A stretch of DNA of 64,000 nucleotides from Phytophthora quininea (GCA_011947345.1 JAAVTG010000554.1:434001-498000), one strand, 5' to 3'; positions 1 through 12,297 are shown, counted from the first letter of the stretch. The notes: a model not told the origin generated them from the letters alone. Translations and numbers: made by a program.

Positions 1-907
1 CTGCTAGCGACAGCACAGGGCAAATTTCCGGCATGAACGGATTGGCATATACATGCCGAGCGTCTCGAGGTCGCGTCCCTTCCTGATCATTTTTCATGTG
101 GCCAAATACAATAGCAATAGCGTCACCATCCCACCTCATGTGGCCAGCGTGAATTCCAACAGTACTGCCAGCTCGACACATTAAATTCCAGCTAATAAGT
201 AGGAAAGTATGAGCGAATGTATACTCGTCGGTATGATGCTTCATCATTGCCAAACACAACAATCTCAACACGGAAAATGACAACGGCTCCTTTCCTTCGG
301 TAAGTTTCTGACCAGATGCGTGACTTCGACGAGCTACGGTGCGTTTCAAGCCTTTGAAGAACAGTGTTAAGTCAGCAGCAAAATCTTCGGGCATTGTGCG
401 TCCATAGCCACGATATAAGTGAAATAGACTTGATCGCAAAGAATCGTACACTGACATTCCAGGTTTTCCACCTTTCTGGTTTCTCAACGACACGAGAAAT
501 TGTTCAAAGTCCTCAGCACGATGCAAATCGTATGTAATGGGCGGTAGCAATGGGTTGCCAGTGATGATACGATAAATGCTGTCGCTTGACAGGGACACCA
601 CGTTTCCATCGTTTTGCAGGTTACTAGTTGGCAACAAAGCAAGAAATGCAACGCTAAGCACATTTCGTTTGTTTTGATACAGCCACGACAAGTAGCGGCT
701 GATTCCTCGCCAGTACATGTCCACTGTCTTTGCTGCGATAACATTGTTTTTCACTTCATGCACTTGATCATCAAGGTCGTCGCCAACGTGGTCACCGTCG
801 TTGCAGGGTACTTCGTCGCCGCTGTCGTCATTCATTTCGCCATCGTCTTGCTGCTCACCGTCGGAGCCGGGTACCAGGTCGCCATGAACAGCACCACTAC
901 AAGCCAT
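1..907 (-). mobile_element. Tyrosine-recombinase (Crypton-like) element ORF, 5' part, cut by window edge
   Basis: An open frame of about 300 codons starts at the ATG at 905-907 (an in-frame stop lies just upstream) and runs off the left edge with no stop. The first ~60 residues are acidic and low complexity; a helical region rich in Tyr, Trp and Leu follows. Near residues 240-285 a segment reading LMCRAGSTVG is followed by FGHMKNDQ and then HVYANP...CPVLSLA. In tyrosine recombinases the first would hold the first catalytic Arg and the second the beta-hairpin Lys; the HxxR and Tyr boxes would lie off the window. The arrangement matches, from memory, recombinase ORFs repeated in Phytophthora genomes (Crypton type). 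The family call is inferred; the open frame and these motifs are seen directly. No terminal repeat was found, as expected for Cryptons. Confidence 0.6.
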
Positions 908-932
908 GGGCGGCGCTTCTTCTGTTTGATCT

Positions 933-2119
933 TCAAAAGTCGTCGACCGTCAAAGTCCACTCAATTAAGTACGAGCAGAACAAACGCAGACAAATTCTCG
1001 CTACATATAAGTCCTCAACAATCGTGAACGGCTCAACGAGGTCCTACCAGAGGAGGAAAAAAATGTTAGAACAGAGAGACGAACGATTTCCAAGTCAGAT
1101 ACCTTTGCAGTCTTATTGTAGAGACTGCTGTGGCCTCGGTGCTTCTCGACACCTTTAAAGTGCTCCCAGACAGCGTCCGTCGTGTCACGCATTCGAAATG
1201 GCAGCACTTTGCGCGTGAAAAACTCGAGGTAGTTGCCGTCAGCGTCTTCGCGCATGTGCACGCTCTTGGGGAGACTTGTTCACTTGCAAGTCCATTGGCT
1301 CTGAACAGGACGTCCAATTCACGATGAGCCGTGTCCACCCGACGGAACAGTTCTTGGTACTCTCGAACGTCGCCACGAAAATCGACAACGTGCAGAACGT
1401 GAGGCTCAGGGCTGGCCACAGTCACCAACGAGGAACATTCAGAGACCTGCACATGAACCGTTAAACAACTTTAGTTAGGGAAGACCCTCTCCAATATCAA
1501 GACGGCCCCGTACCAGTTGCCGTGTCCGCTTCTGCAAGACGTTTTTCAAGCTATCTGCCACTTTGCGTTGTCGTTCCACCGCGAGTCTTAATCGAATGTT
1601 GTCCTGCTCCACCGCCTCTCGTCGACACCTCTGTGTTTCTGCAAGTTCTTCCCACACACTCTGCGTCTGCGACGTCAACGCCAGCGACTGCCTCGCTTGT
1701 TGTGCTCCCCGCTTACCAGACGACTGGGCCTGCCAATGCTGCAAGGTAATCTGCAGCTTTTTCAACTGCTGGCGTAGCGACGCAACCTCTTTCGAGCGCA
1801 TGTTGCGAGCGTAGTTGGAGTCCCGGTAGACGCCAGCCCTGCGCAGCAACTTCTTCCTCTCATTGACGTCTTCCCGGCGTCTCCGCTTCTCCTCACTGGA
1901 CAAAACCTTTAACGGCACCTTACAGCGAGGCTTCACGACTCTCAATGCTCCAGCCGTTGAGACTGTCGACTCCGCCTCGCTACAGTCTTGATACCGAGCA
2001 TCAGCCTCTTCCTCCGCACCTGCAACACCTCCCACCTCTGCTTCGTCGAATCGATACTCGTCCACAAAGGACAGCGCCGCCTCGAAGGCCTTGTCATCGC
2101 CGTCGTCCAGGAACGCCAT
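933..2119 (-). pseudogene. bZIP-like/START-like tandem gene 1, 3' end replaced by mobile element
   Basis: First of eight head-to-tail paralogues. Exon 1 (1514-2119) encodes an acidic N-terminus (FEAALSFVDEY), a basic segment with LLRRAGVY and NYARN, then a leucine-rich coiled coil and a second coil. Exon 2 (1103-1446) ends KTAK. Introns of 67 and 59 nt are in phase 0 with GT/AG ends. Exon 3 starts at 1043 (EPFTIVED), but similarity to its siblings stops near 1010; the frame then runs through unrelated DNA to a stop at 933-935. About 130 residues of the START-like domain are missing. Exon 2 also needs one extra base in the G run at 1268-1271 (C on the coding strand). Truncation beside the recombinase element suggests insertion or rearrangement. 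Family role is unproven: bZIP-like DNA binding plus a START-like ligand pocket, possibly the M96 mating-specific group. Confidence 0.7.
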
Positions 2120-2204
2120 GCTGTGTGTTGGTCTCTGGAACAAAACTTGACGGTGTCTCCAGCTGTGACTTGAGCAGGGACACACCACGACTGCAAGTTC
2201 CTCT

Positions 2205-3644
2205 TTACAGTCTCACTGATCGATCCACCAACGCATTTTCAATGAGTTCGCAGTGAGCTTGAATGTCCCTAGCTCCGTGGATAATGAGGAAGTGCGTGAG
2301 AGCGCGCAGAGTGTCGGAGTCGTAGTTTGCTCCGGCGTCGAGGTCCAGCGAAATGAGCGAGCACAATTGCAGCTCGGACAGCTCCTGTCCTTCGGTCGAT
2401 GCGTTGGAGCGCTTGGTGATGGCATAGCCTCGGAAGTTGTAGGCCATTCCCAAGAAGAGTTTGTGCTTGATCTCGATGGGGACGGCCCGCGAGACCCAAA
2501 TGACCACGTCGCGGTCTGCTTCCACATAGCGTCGCACCACTTGCTTCATACGCACATCAGCTCGCGCGGTGTTGGAGAAGACCTCCTTCGTAAAGTCCTC
2601 GACGATCGTGTACGGTTCATCTAGGTCCTTTAGAAAGCAGCAAAAACAACGGCAAGCGTCAGGCCAAGCAAGTGAAGACGCTGATACATTCGTCGTACCT
2701 TGGCAGTCTTCTCGTACAGACTGCTGTAGCCCATGTGCTTCTCGACGCCTTTGAAGTGGTTCCAAGTAGTTTCGGTCGTTTCTTGTACGCGAAATGGCAG
2801 CGTCTTCCGCGTGAAGAACTCGAGGTACTTGCCGTCGACACCTTCGCGCACATGTACGTCGCCTGGGGAAACTTTCATGCTAGCCATCCTGTTGGCTTCG
2901 AATACCGCGTCGATTTCTCGATACGCTGTCTCTAGCTGCCGAAGCAAGCCTCGAAACTCGTCGATGTCTCCGCAATAGCCAACAACAGTGACGATTGGAT
3001 GAGGTGCACAGCTCACCGATAACGAAGCGCATTCGTTCACCTGCAACCACGAGCAAAGGCGTATTAGTACAGGTACAGCGTACGTTAACGCATCCGTAGC
3101 AAGTCCCGTACCAGCTCCGTTGTTCGCTTCCGCATGAGAGTCTTCAGGTTTCCCGCCACTTTCCGCTGTCGTTCCACAGCGAGTTTCAAGCGGATATTCT
3201 CGCGCTCTGCTGCTTGGCGTCGAAGTTGCTGCCGCTCTGCTATCTCCTGCCACATCGTTAATGTCTGCGGTGTCAACAGCAAGTGACCTGCATCCGCAAT
3301 CGAAGTCTCTTTCTGCTGTGCCGTTCTTCGTGACTGCTTCTTCTCCCTTGTTTTTAAAGTCTGCAGACTAATCTGCAGCGTCTTGACCTGCTCACGGAGG
3401 GCTGCAATCTCTCTCGTGCGCTCGTTGCGTGCACGGTTCGAGTCTGCGTAGACGCCAGCTCTTCGCAGCAGCTTTTGCGTTCGTTGATATCCTCCCGCCG
3501 ACTCTGCTTGCTTGTTGTCGCACCCTGAGCATCTTCATGGGCCAGAGCGCTCTGCAGAGCTTGAGATTCCTGCTCGTCGAACGGATACTCGTCGACGAAG
3601 GACAGCGCGGCCTCGAACGCCTTGCTGTCGCCGTCCAGGAGCAT
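2205..3644 (-). CDS. bZIP-like/START-like tandem gene 2 (one-base frame break in exon 1)
   Basis: Three exons: 3112-3644, 2699-3040 and 2205-2627, with introns of 71 and 71 nt in phase 0. The start MLLDGDSK fits the family's short acidic N-terminus. Exon 1 carries the basic/zipper region (RRAGVY, NRARNERTREI) and the second coil (AERENIRLKL). Exon 2 holds the conserved FKGVEKH motif. Exon 3 holds the START-like domain with RRYVEADRDVVIW. The frame breaks in the middle of the basic region at the T run 3473-3476 (A on the coding strand). One more A restores 178 codons in exon 1 without a stop. I therefore think the gene is probably intact and the break an artefact, but a real null allele cannot be excluded. 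It lies 86 bp from gene 1. Confidence 0.75.
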
Positions 3645-3807
3645 CGCGGCAAGAAAATCTTTGTCACGTAGTGCTTGCTGAATGCTGAGACGGGCAGCGA
3701 AAAGGTACCAACTTGACGATCGCTACAGGTTGGACATGTACATGTACGTGCAGCACAACAGCTTTTTCTTACGGGTAATTCAGTGAGTCTACGGGTCTAC
3801 TAGGTCC

Positions 3808-5400
3808 TCACAGCATCCTGTGAGCGAGAGCTTGGTCTATGAGGGCATTTTCAATGCCATTTTGATGAACGCGCATGTTCTGCGCCGTGTTGACGATCAG
3901 GAAGTTGGTGAGCGCTCGCAGATTGTCGGGGCCATATCTCGCTTCCGCTTCTTGGTCGAAGGTGATCAGCGTGCAGAACTGCAGCTGGGAGATCTCTTTG
4001 CCTGGCGTCGAAGCCAACGAGCGCTTGGTAAGTGCGTGGCCCCGTAGATGATACGTCAGTCCACGAAGCATTTTGTGCTTGATCTCTGCAGGTGCAACGC
4101 TCGCTACCCAGATCACGATATCTCGGTCGTCTTCCACGTAGCGTCGCACTACCTGCTTCATCTTGACGTCAGCGCGAGCGTTGTTGGAGTACACCTCCTT
4201 TGTAAAGTCCTCGACGATCGTGTACGGCTCATCCAGAGGCTGCACAAAAGAAGCCACCAGAAAATTGAGTCAATTGGCGAGGGACCTTGCAGCACAATGA
4301 TGTCAAACCTTTGCTGTCTTCTCATACAGGCTGCCGTTGCCCATGTGCTTGTCGGTGCCTTTAAAGTGCTTCCAAGCAGCTTCAGCAGTGGTGCGAAGCG
4401 GGTACGGAAGGACTTTGTTTGAAAAGAATTCCAGATATTTGCCGCCGTCGTTTTCGCGGATATGAACATCACTTGGCGTTATCACCATGTCCGATAGACC
4501 GTTTGCCGAGAAGACAGCGTCAATATCGTGGCGAGCAGCTTCGAGGTGTCTGAAAAGTCCTTGAAACGAACTAACATCGCCACGGAAGTCCAGCACGTGG
4601 ACGACCTGGTGCTTCTTGCAGGCTGTGCTTGTAAAGCAAGAACACTCGTTCGTCTGCAACAAACCAACAAAAGGATTAGTGACAATCATACCATGTCCGA
4701 GAACTTAGCAGTGAGCATTGTACCAGCTGACTCGCTCGCTTCTGTAACAAGCTGCTTAAAGAGTGCGCCACCTTCCGCTGCCGTTCCAGGACGAGCTTCA
4801 AGCGGATATTTTCTCGCTCCGCTTCCTTTCGTCGACGCTGCTGTCGATCCGCGATCTCATGCCACACGCCAGATATCTGGGACCTGGAACTCGTCAGCGC
4901 TAACGATTTTAACGTCGCTTGCTTGGCTGCTTTCTCTGGTGATGACGTTCCAGTTGGAGACTTCTGGCACTGCAACGTCTTCAAGTCGAGCTTCAGTTTT
5001 TCGATCCTCTCGCGGAGATAAGCGATCTCCAACTTGCGCTCGTTGCGGACTCGGTTGGAGTCTCCATAGACACCCGTCTTGCGCAGCAGCTTCTTCCGTG
5101 CATTGATTTCTGCCCGACGGTTCCTTTTGTCTTCAGCCGACAGTACTGTGCCTGGTAAATTTCCTTCCTGAGGTCTCGTCGGGTGGATGCTGTTGCTTCC
5201 GAGTACCAAAACATTCGTGTCTGTAGGGTGACGAGCAGGTTTTGAGCCTAAAGTCGTCGACACCAACTGCGACTCGCCTATTGCCGAGCTGGCATTCTGC
5301 CTAGCAGAGAGACCCCCGTCAGCGCCTCGTCGAACGGGAACTCGTCCACAAACGACATCGTCGCCTCCAGCACCTTCTCATCGTCGTCCAGAGCGATCAT
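3808..5400 (-). CDS. bZIP-like/START-like tandem gene 3
   Basis: Exons at 4724-5400, 4309-4653 and 3808-4239; introns of 70 and 69 nt, phase 0. The start at 5400 gives MIALDDDEKVLE followed by SFVDEFPFDE, the family N-terminus. The basic region shows LLRKTGVYGDSNRVRNERK, then the zipper LREKIEKL-like repeat and the ERENIRLKL coil. Exon 2 has HFKGTDKHMGNGSLYEK; exon 3 has TIVEDFTKEVYSNNARAD and RRYVEDDRDIVIW. The frame shifts in the C run 5313-5317. One added base gives a continuous exon 1 of 226 codons; a 47-nt GT-AG intron (5267-5313) would also work but is shorter than any other intron here. The intact protein would be about 484 residues. Exon 3 is closest by eye to the distant copy at 43.4 kb (AQNMRVHQ shared). 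Confidence 0.75.
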
Positions 5401-5599
5401 CGTATGACAGCCGTCGTTAGTAGAGCAGTTCTACTCCTGGAGGAGAATGATTCCATCCAGGAGACACAAAGATCACGAAGTTGTCGGATAGATGATGTGA
5501 TGCCGCTTGGATTTGACCGACATCCGTTTGACGCATGTCTTGAGCTTGCTCAACTTGGTCCAGTCGTCCGCATCGTGATGTTGCAACATAGCTGTCAGT

Positions 5600-7105
5600 T
5601 CATTGTGTGTGCTTTTGCAGAGCTCGATCGACTAGTGCGCTCTCAATGCGCTCCTGGTGGTTTCTAATGTTTTGCACGGTATTGGCAATGAGGAAGTTGG
5701 CGAGCGTCCGCACGTTCGCTGGGTCGCACCTCATACCAGTCTCTTGATCAAGAGAAATAAGTGAACAAAACTGGAGCTGCGATAACTCGCGATCTGGAGT
5801 CGCAGCAGCGGAACGTTTTGTCAGCGCGTAGCCTCGGAGGTGATACGTCAGACCGCGGAGGATTTTGTGTTTGATCTCCGCTGGTGACACGCGCGAAATC
5901 CAAATCACGATGTCTCGGTCTTGCTCCATGAAGCGCTTGACGACTTGCTTTACCTTGATATCAGCTCGCGAGTTGTTGGAGTACAGCTCCTTGGTGAAGG
6001 CCTCGACGATCGTGTAGGGCTTGTCGAGATTCTGTTTGGACAGTTGCCGAGTTAGATCAAAGCCATTTCTCCGGCAACCAGCAACGAATTACCTTTGCAG
6101 ACTTCTCGTAGATGCTGCCGTTGCTCGAGTGCTTTTTCGTGCCTTTGAAGTGATTCCAAGCAGCTTCCGTCGCATCTTGCAGTCCGAATGGCAGCACTTT
6201 GTTTGCAAACAGCTCGAGATATTTGCCGCCTACCCCTTCGCGAATGTGCACGTCGCTCGGAGAGATGACCATATTTGCGAGTCCGTTCGCAGCGAAGACC
6301 GCGTCGATTTCTCTATGAGCAGCCTCCATCTGTCGGAAGAGACTCTGGAACTCGCCGATATCTCCGTGGAAGTCCATCACTCGCACGATCTGAGGCTGCG
6401 GACAGCCAAACATCCCAAACGTCGAGCACTCGTTCTCCTGCAGAGCCATAAAATCAATAAAGGCAAACTACACGGGAAACCGCAAGAAGGACAACAGCTC
6501 CTTACCAGTTGACTAGCTCGCCTCTTCATCAAGAGCTTCAGACTTTCCGCCACCTTGGTATGGCGGTCCACTGCCAATTTCAGGCGAACATTTTCCAACT
6601 CCACCTCTTCTCTTCGACGTCTCTGACTGTCGGCAACTGCGTGCCACAAGCTCGGGATCTCCTCATGCAATGCGACTAACTGTCTCGTCACTACCTCGTC
6701 TCCTCGATGGTATTGAGAACTCTTGTTCGTCTTGCTCTGCAGTGTCTGCAGGTCCAGCGTGAGCTTCTCAATTTGTTCACGCAGGAAGGCAATTTCCTGT
6801 CGTCGAGCATTGCGAGCTCGGTTCGGGTCTCCGTAGACTCCAGCTCTTCTCAGCAGCTTCTTCCTCTCGTTGATCTTGGCTCGCTTGGTCTCTTGGTCTT
6901 CCTTTGAACTCGACGGCTTGAAGGTCTTGCAGCGCGGCGCAAGAACCACTGATGTCGTCGTCTGCTGTGCTGTCGCTACAACGGAATTCACTCCAGGGGC
7001 GCCTTGCTCAGTCGATGCTGAAGGACCGTCACCCACATAGTCATCTAGGAAGGATAGCGCCGCCTCCAACACTTGGGCATCATCGACGGGAAAGCTGGCC
7101 GCCAT
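5600..7105 (-). CDS. bZIP-like/START-like tandem gene 4
   Basis: The cleanest member: three exons (6506-7105, 6093-6437, 5600-6031), introns of 68 and 61 nt, all phases 0, no frame break, 458 residues. The start MAASFPVDDAQVLEAALSF fits the family. Residues ~80-135 form the basic/zipper block (LLRRAGVYGDPNRARNARR, then LREQIEKL repeats) and ~170-200 a second coil (VELENVRLKLAVDR). Exon 2 has HFKGTKKHSSNGSIYEKSAK. The exon 3 START-like domain carries KRFMEQDRDIVIW, HLRGYALTKRS and an IESALVDRAL end. Because it is intact it is the best reference for the exon structure and lengths of the other copies. A DNA-binding regulator is inferred from the basic/zipper block, although the basic region does not match the canonical bZIP Asn-x7-Arg spacing. 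Confidence 0.8.
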
Positions 7106-7255
7106 CGAGAGTCTTGTCCCACACTAAAAACCGACTATGACTCATGACCGCAAGACACGATTTGCCACATGGTCTCCAACAGCAGAGACCTTGAGAGTCA
7201 TGATGAGTTGTCGTGTGAATTTGGGAGCTATTTGTTCGTCTACATCCTCTAGCTG

Positions 7256-8761
7256 CTAGCTGACGGCCTGCATGGGTTGTGATCGAACCTGGTCGACCAA
7301 AACATTTTCGATTAGCTCCTGGTCAGCCTTGATGTTGCCTGCGGTGTTGCCCAGCACGAAGTTGCCGAGTGCGCGCATGTAGGCGGGATCGTGGGGCGCT
7401 CCTTCGTCCTTGAGAGAGGCGAGTGTGCACAACTGCAACAGCGACAAGTTGTGATCGTCGGTGGAAGCGGCCGCTCGTTTGATCAGCGCATAGCATCTGT
7501 AGTTAAAAGTGAGGCCGGCGAGGGGCTTGTGCGAGATGGAAATGGGCGACACGCTCGCCACGAGGATCACGATCTCGCGCTCGGCTTCTACGTAGCGCCG
7601 CACGATCTGCTTGACACGGACGTCGGCCCGCGCAGTGTTCGCAAACAACTCCTTGGCGTAGTCCTCGATAATCGTGTACGGCGTGTCGAGGTTCTGTGGA
7701 TGACAGAAAGCCCACGAAATGTTAAACGAGATCCTTGACACGCATTGTCTGCTGTGTCTCTCACCTTTGATGCCTTCTCGTACAGATTACCGTTGCCACC
7801 GTGTTTCTTCATTCCTTTGAAATGGTCCCAAGTGGCCTCTGCTGTGGCTCGCAGCTCGAACGGCATCGCCTTGTTGGCGAACACCTCGAGGTGCATACCG
7901 TTGACGCCCTTGCTGGATCTGAGCTGCACGCCATGGTGACTCGACTCAGTCGAGTCTAGACGGTTGGCTGCGAAGACGGTGTCTACCTCATGATGCGCTG
8001 TATTCAGCTCCATGAGCAGCTCCCGAAAGTCCGAGATGTCTGCGCGGAAGTCAAACGTGCGGCCGAGGACACATCGATGCACCTTGGCGTTCGACAGCGC
8101 TGAGAACTCTGCCATCTGGACATGTAGGATGACCAAAGTGAGTAGTCGAGTCTCTCATAGCATGACGCAGTTGATATATAGCATAGTACTGTACCTGCTG
8201 CTTTATCCGTGCCTGCACGAGCGTCTCCAGCGCCTCCGCCAATTTGTGCTGCCGCTCCAGGGTGAGTCTCAAACGCACATTCTCGCGCTCGGATTTATCG
8301 CGCTGATCTTGCTGTCGGGCTGCTACCTCCTTCCACGCACTCGACACTTCGACATTCGGAGGACTGCGGACCACCATCCCTCTCTCTTGGTGAGACGCAG
8401 CTCTCTGCGTGTTGTTCCCGTGCCGCATCTGCAGCGTCTTGAGCTCCAGCTGAAGTTGCTCCAGTTTGCGTCGCAGGTACGTCATCTCCAGCTTCCGCTC
8501 CTTGCGCGCTCGGTTCGGATCGTCATAGAGTCCCGCCTTGCGCAGCAGCCTCTTCTTGGCGTTGACACGAGCCCGCCGCTGCTTCTTGTCCTCGGTCTCA
8601 CTTGTCGGGGGCTCTGTCGTTCCCTGCTGACCATTCTGACTCGTTCGACCGTTGGTCGGCGACGCTGCTCCAGGGTCGCCCTCGTTGAACGAGTACTCGT
8701 CCACGAAAGACAGCGCCGCCTCGAAAGCCCGCGCGGCATCATCGTCCTGAAGGAACGCCAT
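7256..8761 (-). CDS. bZIP-like/START-like tandem gene 5
   Basis: Exons 8195-8761, 7765-8115 and 7256-7693; introns of 79 and 71 nt, phase 0; no frame break; about 451 residues. The start at 8761 (MAFLQDDDAARAFEAAL) is chosen over the upstream in-frame ATG at 8791 because it matches the sibling N-termini. The basic/zipper block reads LLRKAGLYDDPNRARKERK, followed by LRRKLEQLQLELKTL. Exon 2 opens differently from genes 1-4 (MAEFSALS) but keeps HFKGMKKHGGNGNLYEK. Exon 3 has TIIEDYAKELFANTARAD, RRYVEAEREIVILVASVSP and a NIKADQELIENVLVDQ end shared with genes 6 and 7. It appears transitional between the gene 1-4 type and the gene 6-8 type. Confidence 0.8.
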
Positions 8762-8885
8762 GATGGTCTCCACTTCCTCTCTGCTTGGCAAACTAACAGC
8801 TGGCGGTGCTGTCCCACGATGACTGGACTTTGAATTTCGGCTCTAAATCATCATCTCTAACGCGATTTTGTTGTGCTCGATGCCG

Positions 8886-10499
8886 TCACTGCAGCGTTTG
8901 GTCCATCAGGAGGTTCTCTATCAGCTCCTGGTCCGCTTTGATGTTGCGTGCAGCATTGCTCAGCAAGAAATCCGTCAGAGCGCGGATAAACTTAGGGTCG
9001 TAGATAGTGCCCTCCTTCATGTCGAGACTCGCGTGCGAGACGAGTTGCAGTAGTGACAGCTCCTGCTCTGCTGTCGACGCCTTGGCGCGTTTGATGATCG
9101 CAAAGTTGCGGTGGTGCGACGTCAACCCGGTGAACGGCTTGAACGTCTTGCGCTTGATCTCCACGGGCGTAATTGTCGCTACCCAAACGATCACCACGCG
9201 CTCAGCTTCGACGTATCGCCGCACGACTTGCTTAACACGAACGTCGGTGCTTGAGTTCCCGGCAAACAACTCCTTTGTGAAGTGCTCAACGATCGTGTCT
9301 GGTGTTTCGAGGTTCTGAATAGATAAAGAAAACGATTAGCGACAGTCACTTGTGAATCGATCACTAAAAGTCGACTTACCTGCGTTGCCTTCGTGTACAA
9401 GTTCCCGCGGTGCTTTTTCGACCCCTTGAAATGATTCCACGTCGCCTCTGCAGTAATGTGTAAACCGAATGGCATCACTTTGTTTGAGAACACCTCGAGG
9501 TACATCTCATCCACACCCTCTCGCATGTGTACATCTTGCTGGGTCAGCTCCATCCTCGCGAGCCCATTACCTTCCAGCATCGCATCAACGTCTCGATAGG
9601 CAATATCAAGCAGCCCCAATAATTCCTGGAAATCTGCGGCGTCTGCCTGGAAGTCCACCGTGCGGCTCGGTGTCCCACCGGGGTGTGAATTGAGGAGCAC
9701 TCCGACGCCTTGACACAAGAAAAACACATAAAATATTGTCAACTGTATATCCCCTCGCGGGAAATGCAGCGAGTTTTACCTGCTGCTGTGCTCGCTTCAG
9801 CAGTAAGCTCTCCAGACTCTTGGCAATCTTGATCTGACTTTCCACAATGAGCTTCAGTCGAACATTCTCACGCTCAGCCTTCTCCCGTCGACTCTTTTGT
9901 CGGGCGGCTAGTCCCTTCCAGATACCCAAAACCGTCGTATCCCCAGTCTGAGACTCTGATGCTGGTCCATCGTCGACACTTACTGCTTCATCTCGGTTTG
10001 GAACAACGGTCAGTGCGTGTTCCGAGTGATCCTTCAGCCGCCCCAACTCCGTCTCCAATTGTTCAACCTTCTCTCGTAGATAGGCAATCTCCAGTCGACG
10101 CTCGTTGCGCGCTCGGTTTGGGTTGGCGTATACGCCAGCCTTGCGTAGCAGCCTCTTCCTGGCGTTTTCAGCAGCGCGTCGACTGGCTCGAGCAGCTTCT
10201 GCAACAGGTCGAGCCGCAGTCACCTCCGTGTTGCCACCATCATTAGACTCTTCCAGGAATCTGGGAGGGCGATACGGAGTCTGGAGGCCTGTTCCTAACG
10301 CTGAAAACGTCGACTCGACTCCTTTGACTGGAGGCTCCGACGCGATTTCGGGCTGATGCGCAGCTGGAGGAGGCATTCCTGCTGCAGCAGACTCTACAGT
10401 CGTTGACCGTTGATTTTGGTCGCTCACAAAGTCGTCTACGAAGCTCAGCACCTCCTCAAACGCGCGCATAGCGTCGTCATCCTCGCCCAGGAACGCCAT
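8886..10499 (-). CDS. bZIP-like/START-like tandem gene 6 (one-base frame break in exon 2)
   Basis: Exons 9780-10499, 9380-9708 and 8886-9314; introns of 71 and 65 nt. Exon 1 is longer than in genes 1-5, with a Ser/Pro/Glu-rich linker between the acidic N-terminus (MAFLGEDDDAMRAFEEVL) and the basic/zipper block (LLRKAGVYANPNRARNERR, LREKVEQLETEL). Exon 2 begins ASECSS but the conserved VDFQADAADF lies in another frame; one extra base in the G run 9680-9683 joins them and makes the exon 330 nt. Exon 3 shows TIVEHFTKELFAGNSSTD, RRYVEAERVVIVWVATITP and a C-terminal LLMDQTL. It groups with genes 7 and 8 by the SKKHRG and GNSSTD motifs. Confidence 0.75.
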
Positions 10500-10547
10500 C
10501 GTTTTTATTGCAAATTTGAGGCTCTGATTCGTCGAAAATGGCTGCAG

Positions 10548-12147
10548 CTAAGTTTGCCTAGAATGCAGTGTTTGGTCCATGAGGACACTTTCAATAAGTT
10601 CCTGATCTGCCTTGATGTTCCCCGCTGCATTGCTCAGTAAAAAGTCGGTGACCGCGCGCATGTACTTTGGATCGTACACGGTTCCTTCGATGGTGTCCAG
10701 CTTGACGTGGGCCACTAGTTGCAGCAGAGACAGCTCTTGCTCCGGTGTCGACGACTTGGCACGCTTAATGACAGCGTAGTTGCGGTGGTGCGAACTCAAA
10801 CCAGCGAACGGCTTGCGAGTGACTTCGATAGGGGTGATCGTGGCTACCCAGACCACAACTTCACGTTCCGCTTCAACGTACCGTCGCACAACCTGCCTGA
10901 TGCGAACGTCCGTGCTCGAGTTGCCGGCGACCAACTGCTTTGAAAAGTGCTCAATGATCGTGTAGGGCGTGTCAAGGTTCTGTTCGACATCCAACGCATT
11001 TTGCGTTAGAACGTTACACCGCTCGTTATCAACAATGCTGTTCGTACCTGAACTTCCTTCGCGTATAGTTTTCCTCGGTGCTTCTGCGAGCCCTTCATGT
11101 AGTTCCACGTTGCCTCTGCAGTCGCATGGCACTCAAAAGGCATGACCTTGTTGGAGAATAGCTCCATGTACATGCCATCCACACCCTCCCGCATGAACAC
11201 ATCTTGTTGTGTCATTTCCATCTCCGCGAGGCCCGTCTTGGTTAACACTGCATCTACGTTTCGGTAGGCAGCATCGAGGTACTCCAGTAAATGCCGAAAG
11301 TCTGATGCATCCGTCCGGTAATCAAATGTGCCTCCCAGAGGGCCCAGATCGCTTTGAACTTGGACGGATGAGCACTCAGCTACCTGATAAAAACGAAACA
11401 AATAAACGTGAGTAAACTAATAACGATAACAAGAAGTCTACTTTCGCTCACCTGTTGCTGGGCGCGTTTGAGCAAAAGGCTCTCTAAACTCTTGGCCACT
11501 TTGATCTGGCCCTCTAGAATCAGCTTCAATCGGACATTTTCCCGCTCTACTTTCTCCCGTCTATTTTTCTGACGCACTGCTACTCCACTCCACACACCCG
11601 GGGCAGCTTTCTGTGTATCGGCTCGCGTGTCAGCGCAATTGACGAGCTCTGCTCCATTTGGCACTCCACCCTCCAGTCCCGTCAGCGAATGCTTCTGCAA
11701 CCTTTTCAGCTCTACTTCCAACTGCCCCACTTTCTCGCGTAAATAGGCGATCTCCAGCTTCCGTTCGTTGCGTGCGCGGTTCGGATTGCCGTACACACCG
11801 GCCTTGCGTAGCATCTTCTTCCTGGCATTGTCAGCTGCTCGACGCCTTGCCAGAGCTGCTTCTGAGCTCATTATTTTCTTGGTACACGATTTACTACCAT
11901 TGGAATGCCTTGATGCTTGGTCTATGGCCCTTTCAGCAGTAGTTTTCGATTCAGGCGCATCAGCGACTGGGGTCAAGTCGTCGAGTGTCGGGATTCCTGT
12001 GTCTTCGCTAACAGATTGCTCTGTTGTTGCGCTGCTATTGCCTGTAGCATCCTCTGAGATATCCATATCCATCGAGAAGTCCTCCACGTAGCTCAGCACG
12101 GCCTCGAACGCGTGCATCGCATCGTCGTCTTCGGCCAGGAAGGCCAT
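10548..12147 (-). CDS. bZIP-like/START-like tandem gene 7
   Basis: Exons 11452-12147, 11048-11383 and 10548-10979; introns of 68 nt each, phase 0; no frame break; 487 residues. The start at 12147 (MAFLAEDDDAMHAFEAVL) is preferred to upstream in-frame starts because it aligns with gene 6. A long acidic/Thr-rich linker precedes ARRRAADNARKKMLRKAGVY and the NRARNERK/LREKVGQL zipper. Exon 2 has MKGSQKHRGKLYAKE; exon 3 has TIIEHFSKQLVAGNSSTD and VVVWVATITP and ends VLMDQTLHSRQT. The gap to gene 6 is only 49 bp, the smallest in the array, so its 3' end and the promoter of gene 6 must overlap. Confidence 0.8.
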
Positions 12148-12297
12148 GGTCTCCGCTATTGCGATTCTAGCGGTATGATTCGCTAAAACCTTTTCAAAAA
12201 ATAGATAAATGTCAACTAATTTCCACAGTGATAACGTCAATAAACACGTTAGCTACTGAATGCCTCTTATAGGTACTACACAACATCACCGTACGGT

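Noticed and set aside
5267..5313. Extra 47-nt intron in tandem gene 3
   Set aside because: It would keep frame, but it is shorter than all other introns and no sibling has it. A lost base in the adjacent C run explains the shift better.
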